Shown piece by piece: positions 6,172 through 8,971 of a stretch of 8,971 nt of DNA (its first letter is position 1; every line of letters begins with the position of its first letter). The DNA is from Thermoleophilaceae bacterium (GTDB lineage Bacteria > Actinomycetota > Thermoleophilia > Solirubrobacterales > Thermoleophilaceae). Location of the stretch: NCBI GenBank assembly GCA_013813135.1, contig JACCSF010000369.1, positions 1 through 8,971 on the forward strand, given 5' to 3'. A program made the translations under genes and the position numbers. The notes beneath the pieces were generated by a model. That model worked only from the letters and a program-made list of their open reading frames with translations, was not told where the DNA came from and searched no databases.

Positions 6172-6208
6172 AGCCGGCCGGCTAAGTGTTGTAGGCGGCG
6201 AGCAACAC
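6172..6208. promoter_or_regulatory. Palindrome plus inverted repeat in the gap upstream of bioB
   Basis: The 129-base gap between the crotonase stop (6220) and the bioB start (6090) holds two symmetric elements side by side. One is a perfect 12-bp palindrome AGCCGGCCGGCT (6172-6183). The other is GTGTTG (6186-6191) paired with CAACAC (6203-6208) across 11 bases. They start 12 bases past the crotonase stop, so they could terminate that transcript or be the operator of a biotin regulator acting on bioBFD. Neither matches the BirA or BioQ sites I know. I see no convincing -35/-10 pair here. Confidence 0.35.
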
Positions 6209-6219
6209 GGGAGCGCCGG

Positions 6220-6996
6220 CTACCGCCCCTGCCATCGCGGCTTGCGCTTCTCGGCGAACGCCCGCACGCCCTCTCGGAAGTCCTCCGAGCGGAAGCACGA
6301 CTCGCGCAGCTCGATCAGCTCCTGCTCGACCTCGGCGGGCAACGGCTGGCCGCGCAGGGCGCGGATGACGCGCTTGTTGCCCGCCAGCGACAGCGGCGCG
6401 TTGGCTGCGATCTCGGCGGCCAGGTCCAGCACGTGCTCGTCCAGCTGCCAGGGGTCGACGACCTCGTTGACGAGCCCCATGCGCTCGGCGCGCTCGGCGT
6501 CGACGTTGCGCCCGACGTAGAACAGCTCCGCCGTGTTGGCCACGCCGCAGACGTCGATGAACCTGCGCAGCCCGGTGTGCGAGTAGATCAGCCCGAGCTT
6601 GGCCGGCGGCATCCCGAGCTTGACGCCGCGCGCGGCGATGCGGAAGTCGCAGGCGAGCGCCAGCTCCAGGCCGCCGCCGATCGCGTGCCCGTTGATCTGC
6701 CCCAGCACCGGATACGGGTAGGCGTCGAGCGCCTCGATCGCGTGCTGGAAGGGGTGCGCCACGAGCCGCTCCGCCGACTCCTCGAAGCGGCCCTCCTCGA
6801 ACCCGCCGATGTCGTAGCCGGCCGAGAACACCACGCCCGAGCCGCGGATGACGAGACAGCGCGCCGCGAGCGTACGGGTATATTCGCCCAGCGCGTCGAG
6901 CAGCTCGTGGTCGAGAGCGCCGCGCCGCTCCGGGTTCGAGATGGTCAGCCGGGCAACGTTGTCGACCGGCTCGTCGAGCTGGAGCTTGTCCGTCAT
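6220..6996 (-). CDS. Enoyl-CoA hydratase/isomerase family protein, methylmalonyl-CoA decarboxylase-like
   Basis: This 258-residue crotonase-fold protein has both oxyanion-hole segments, VVFSAGYDIGGF (55-66) and INGHAIGGGLELALACDFRI (101-120). Glu111 matches the first catalytic glutamate of hydratases. The second is absent: GMPPAKLG has Pro131 where hydratases have QPE. It compares well with E. coli ScpB (methylmalonyl-CoA decarboxylase, sequence recalled from memory). The ending RSEDFREGVRAFAEKRKP parallels its SEDYQEGMNAFLEKRKP, and Tyr138 in LGLIYSHTG aligns with ScpB Tyr140. ScpB His66 is Tyr61 here. It is therefore probably not an ordinary hydratase; decarboxylation or another reaction on an acyl-CoA ester is likely, and the substrate is open. 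It starts at ATG 6996 without a clear ribosome binding site, 40 bases after the biotin carrier gene, and precedes bioB by 129 bases, so it may be cotranscribed. Confidence 0.85.
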   Translation of the reverse strand: MTDKLQLDEPVDNVARLTISNPERRGALDHELLDALGEYTRTLAARCLVIRGSGVVFSAGYDIGGFEEGRFEESAERLVAHPFQHAIEALDAYPYPVLGQINGHAIGGGLELALACDFRIAARGVKLGMPPAKLGLIYSHTGLRRFIDVCGVANTAELFYVGRNVDAERAERMGLVNEVVDPWQLDEHVLDLAAEIAANAPLSLAGNKRVIRALRGQPLPAEVEQELIELRESCFRSEDFREGVRAFAEKRKPRWQGR

Positions 6997-7036
6997 GGCG
7001 CAGGCGCAGGGCTCGGCCGGGAGCGCAGCGACCGCC

Positions 7037-7249
7037 TCACTCCAGGACGACGAGCGTGTCGCCCTCCGAGACCGACTGGCCCTCCTGGCAGACGACCTCC
7101 TTCACAACCCCGTCGTTCTCGGCCTCGACCGGCATCTCCATCTTCATCGACTCGAGAATGACCAGCGTGTCCCCCTCGGCGACCGCCTGTCCCACCTCAC
7201 ATTCGACCTTCCAGACCGTTCCTGTGATGTGAGCCTCGACGTCGGGCAA
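7037..7249 (-). CDS. Small biotin/lipoyl-binding carrier protein (TB7.3-like)
   Basis: This 70-residue protein is a bare biotinyl domain with nothing attached. The hairpin sequence LVILESMKMEMPVEAENDGV carries Lys36, the expected biotin attachment site, in the canonical MKM context. The preceding AHITGTVWKVECEVGQAV and following VCQEGQSVSEGDTLVVLE are the two pseudo-symmetric halves of the fold. Length and text match mycobacterial TB7.3 (Rv3221c, about 71 residues). MKM rather than DKA favours biotin over lipoate. The start is TTG at 7249, supported by a perfect AGGAGG seven bases upstream. It would serve as the carrier of an acyl-CoA or other biotin-dependent carboxylase whose catalytic subunits are not in this window. 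Biotin synthesis genes downstream on the same strand make joint expression of biotin and its acceptor plausible. A weak -10-like TATCTT lies at 7285-7290 on the same strand. Confidence 0.92.
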   Translation of the reverse strand: MPDVEAHITGTVWKVECEVGQAVAEGDTLVILESMKMEMPVEAENDGVVKEVVCQEGQSVSEGDTLVVLE

Positions 7250-7256
7250 GTCCGTT

Positions 7257-7262
7257 CCTCCT
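7257..7262 (-). promoter_or_regulatory. Strong ribosome binding site fixing a TTG start
   Basis: AGGAGG on the minus strand, seven bases before the TTG at 7249, is the best ribosome binding site in the window. It decides the start of the biotin carrier gene. Confidence 0.8.
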
Positions 7263-7317
7263 GGGCGGCTTCACGAGTGCGCGCAAGATACCGGCCCGGA
7301 TGGGCTGGAGCGCCCCC

Positions 7318-7432
7318 ATGCCCCGGTACGCGCGGAACGGTGACGCCAGCCTCGCCTACGAGGTCTTCGGGGAGTGCGAGCGCGACATCCTGCTGAAGGG
7401 CGTGCCGGGCCCGTGGCGGCTCTACTCCGTAG
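7318..7432 (+). pseudogene. N-terminal scrap of an alpha/beta-hydrolase or adenylate cyclase-type protein
   Basis: From an ATG at 7318 the plus strand reads MPRYARNGDASLAYEVFGEC, then ERDILL and, slightly altered, VPG. This is the opening of a common actinobacterial group of alpha/beta-hydrolases, and of cyclases carrying that domain (pattern xRYxRxGDxxxAYxVxGxGxxDLLxVPG). A GGAG seven bases before the ATG is a good ribosome binding site. The likeness ends after about 30 codons, near PGPW, and the text then passes into a glycerol kinase fragment in another frame, just after an in-frame TAG at 7430-7432. There is no room for the catalytic Ser, Asp or His. The open frame continues to 7632 but its later part is a frame-shifted shadow of glpK. 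It looks like a recombination junction between two gene remnants. Confidence 0.6.
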
Positions 7433-8211
7433 GGGGTCCCGGAGAGCAGCCTGCCCGACCCACGCCCGAGCGCGGAGGTGTACGGCGTCGCCAAGAACAC
7501 CTACGGCACCGGCAGCTTCGTGCTCCAGAACGCGGGCGGCGAGCTGCCCGACCCATCCGAGGGGCTGCTCACGACCGTCGCCTGGGGTGGACGGGCGCGT
7601 GGACTACGCCCTCGAGGCCGCCATCTTCGTGACCGGCGCCGCCGTGCAGTGGCTGCGCGACGGGCTGGGCGTCATCCGCGCTGCGGCCGAGACCGAGGAC
7701 CTCGCCCGCTCGCTGGACTCCAACGACGGGGTGTACCTCGTGCCGGCCTTCACCGGCCTCGGCTCTCCGCACTGGCACCCCTACGCGCGCGGGACGATCG
7801 TGGGGCTCACGTGCGGCGCTGGGCGCGCCCACCTGGCTCGCGCGGCGCTCGAGGCGATGGCCTACCAGACGGTGGATGCCCTGCGCGCGATGGAGGAGGC
7901 CTCGGGCGTCGTGCTCGGGGAGCTCAAGGCCGACGGGGGTGCCGTGGTAAACGGCTGGCTGATGAAGTTCCAGGCCGACGCTGGGGGTGCCGGTCGTCGT
8001 TCCCGAGATCTCGGAGACGACCGCGCTCGGCGCCGCCTACCTGGCGGGCGTGGCCACGGGCAGCTGGACAGAGGCGGACGTGCGCTCGATGTGGCGCCAG
8101 GCGGCGCGCTACGAACCGTCGATGTCCGACGACGCGCGCGAGACGCTGCTCAGCGGCTCGGCGCGCGCCCTGGCGCGCGCCACCAGTAACGAAGCGGAGC
8201 GCAGTGGGTAG
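7433..8211 (+). pseudogene. glpK: Decayed C-terminal half of glycerol kinase
   Basis: Glycerol kinase phosphorylates glycerol to glycerol-3-phosphate. Three plus-strand frames read in turn recover its C-terminal half: GVPESSLPDPRPSAEVYG, AKNTYGTGSFVLQN, GLLTTVAWG, then YALEAAIFVTGAAVQWLRDG, VYLVPAFTGLGSPHWHPYAR, ADGGAVVNGWLMKFQAD and finally VPVVVPEISETTALGAAYLA, ending TAG at 8209-8211. The whole N-terminal half, with the glycerol and phosphate-binding residues, is missing. EVYG joins directly to VAKNTYGTG, skipping about 35 residues present in E. coli GlpK. Frameshifts at 7586 (after TVAW) and 7980 (after FQAD) each leave a single G where a codon is expected. No active kinase can result. 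The acyltransferase gene that follows uses glycerol-3-phosphate-derived lipid, but whether the two were once an operon cannot be seen. Confidence 0.92.
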
Positions 8212-8224
8212 AAGTGGCCGAGGG

Positions 8225-8971
8225 ATGAAGGCGCAGGTGTACAAGGACCCCCGCCCGGCGGAGCACTTCGCCGGCTTTCACGAGCGCACACGCACGCGCC
8301 GCCCCGACTGGGTCTACGAGCTCGTGCGCCTGGTGCTCACCCCGTACCTGCTGCTCTTCTACCGGGCGCGCTGCATCGACTCGCGCAACCTGCCCCCCGA
8401 CGGCGCGGCGATCATCTCCCCCAACCACTTCTCCTTCCTCGACCACTTCTTCGTGGCCGTCTACCTGCGCCGCAAAGTGCATTTCATGGCCAAGTCGCAG
8501 CTGTTCAAGCCGCCGCTGCAGTTCATCTACACGCACGGCGGCGTGTTTCCGGTGCGCCGTGGCCACTCCGACGAGGAGGCCTTCAAAACGGCTCACGCCG
8601 TGCTCGCCCGCGGCGACATCGTGGTCATGTACGCCGAGGCCGGTCGGTCTCGCAGCGGAGAGCTCGGCAAGCCGCGCCACGGCCTCGGGCGGCTGGCGCT
8701 GGAGTCGGGCGCGCCGGTCGTGCCCACCGCGATCGCGGGCACCGAGCGCGCGCGCAACTGGAAGCGCCTCCAGTTCCCCAAGGTGACCGTGCAGTTCGGC
8801 GAGCCGATCCGCTTCGAGCGGGTGAGCGACCCAACGCGCGAGCAGGCCCAGGGCGCGTCGGAGATCGTCTTCGAACGGGTGCGTTCGATCCACGGCCGCC
8901 TGCGCAAGGAGGGCCGCCGCCGCGTCGTGCGGGCCGCCCGGGCCGCGCGCCGCGCGGCCGAGGGCGCCGGC
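8225..8971 (+). CDS. 1-acyl-sn-glycerol-3-phosphate acyltransferase family protein (PlsC-like), cut by the window end
   Basis: This family transfers an acyl chain from acyl-CoA or acyl-ACP to lysophosphatidate or related acceptors at the inner face of the membrane. The 249 codons visible include all four motifs in order: NHFSFLDHF with the catalytic His68-x4-Asp73, GGVFPVRRG (105-113), YAEAGRSRSGEL (136-147, the EGTRSR motif with Ala139 and Gly140), and APVVPTAIAGTE (163-174). A hydrophobic stretch near residues 33-46 (VRLVLTPYLLLF) may anchor it. The end is extremely Arg/Ala-rich and still open at 8971. The start is uncertain: ATG 8225 has GAGGG pressed against it, while a GTG four codons on has GAAGG at better spacing. 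Which acceptor it uses cannot be said; hemolysin-like and ornithine-lipid acyltransferases are related. It begins 13 bases after the glpK relic. Confidence 0.9.
   Translation, partial: MKAQVYKDPRPAEHFAGFHERTRTRRPDWVYELVRLVLTPYLLLFYRARCIDSRNLPPDGAAIISPNHFSFLDHFFVAVYLRRKVHFMAKSQLFKPPLQFIYTHGGVFPVRRGHSDEEAFKTAHAVLARGDIVVMYAEAGRSRSGELGKPRHGLGRLALESGAPVVPTAIAGTERARNWKRLQFPKVTVQFGEPIRFERVSDPTREQAQGASEIVFERVRSIHGRLRKEGRRRVVRAARAARRAAEGAG

Noticed and set aside
7285..7313. Possible promoter of the biotin carrier gene with TATCTT as -10
   Set aside because: No acceptable -35 hexamer is found at 17 or 18 bases, so it is mentioned only in the carrier entry.
1..8971. CRISPR arrays, tRNA or rRNA genes, riboswitches, insertion sequences, attachment sites
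   Set aside because: No regularly spaced repeats, cloverleaf or rRNA-like text, transposase motifs or long direct repeats were seen on either strand.

Overview
The window is very GC-rich, and most third codon positions in its genes are G or C. The gene content (a DUF3311 protein, a PGPGW-type membrane protein, a free-standing TB7.3-like biotin carrier, a KamB/NpmA-like rRNA methyltransferase relic) points to a high-GC actinobacterium. The Thermoleophilia (Solirubrobacterales/Gaiellales) are my best guess, from general resemblance only.

Layout. Positions 1 to about 7250 are read on the minus strand. In transcription order (right to left) they hold a 70-aa biotin carrier with a strong ribosome binding site, a crotonase-fold protein resembling methylmalonyl-CoA decarboxylase, and bioB-bioF-bioD. 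A small PGPGW membrane protein overlaps the bioD stop, and a cupin follows. Next come a broken 16S rRNA methyltransferase gene, a VOC protein that has lost its middle, the last ~55 codons of a DHA2-type MFS transporter, and an intact VOC protein followed by a 13-bp hairpin. The first codons of a DUF3311 membrane protein run off the left edge. The plus strand from about 7318 holds the N-terminal scrap of an alpha/beta-hydrolase or cyclase-type protein joined to a decayed C-terminal half of glycerol kinase. A 1-acylglycerol-3-phosphate acyltransferase then runs off the right edge.

How it fits together. The intact core concerns biotin. BioF, BioD and BioB supply three of the four late steps of biotin synthesis, and the carrier just upstream has the MKM lysine that receives biotin. 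The crotonase between them keeps the tyrosine of methylmalonyl-CoA decarboxylase and lacks one hydratase glutamate. It may therefore act on malonyl-type CoA esters made by biotin-dependent carboxylases. bioA, the missing fourth step, is not in the window.

Both flanks of this core are littered with decayed genes. Three of the frameshifts have the same form: a single G left where a codon should be. This could be real decay or a repeated consensus error, and raw reads should settle it. I see no CRISPR array, transposase, tRNA or rRNA. I found no clear new multi-gene system. The most interesting parts are the carrier/crotonase/biotin grouping and the dense gene remnants around it.
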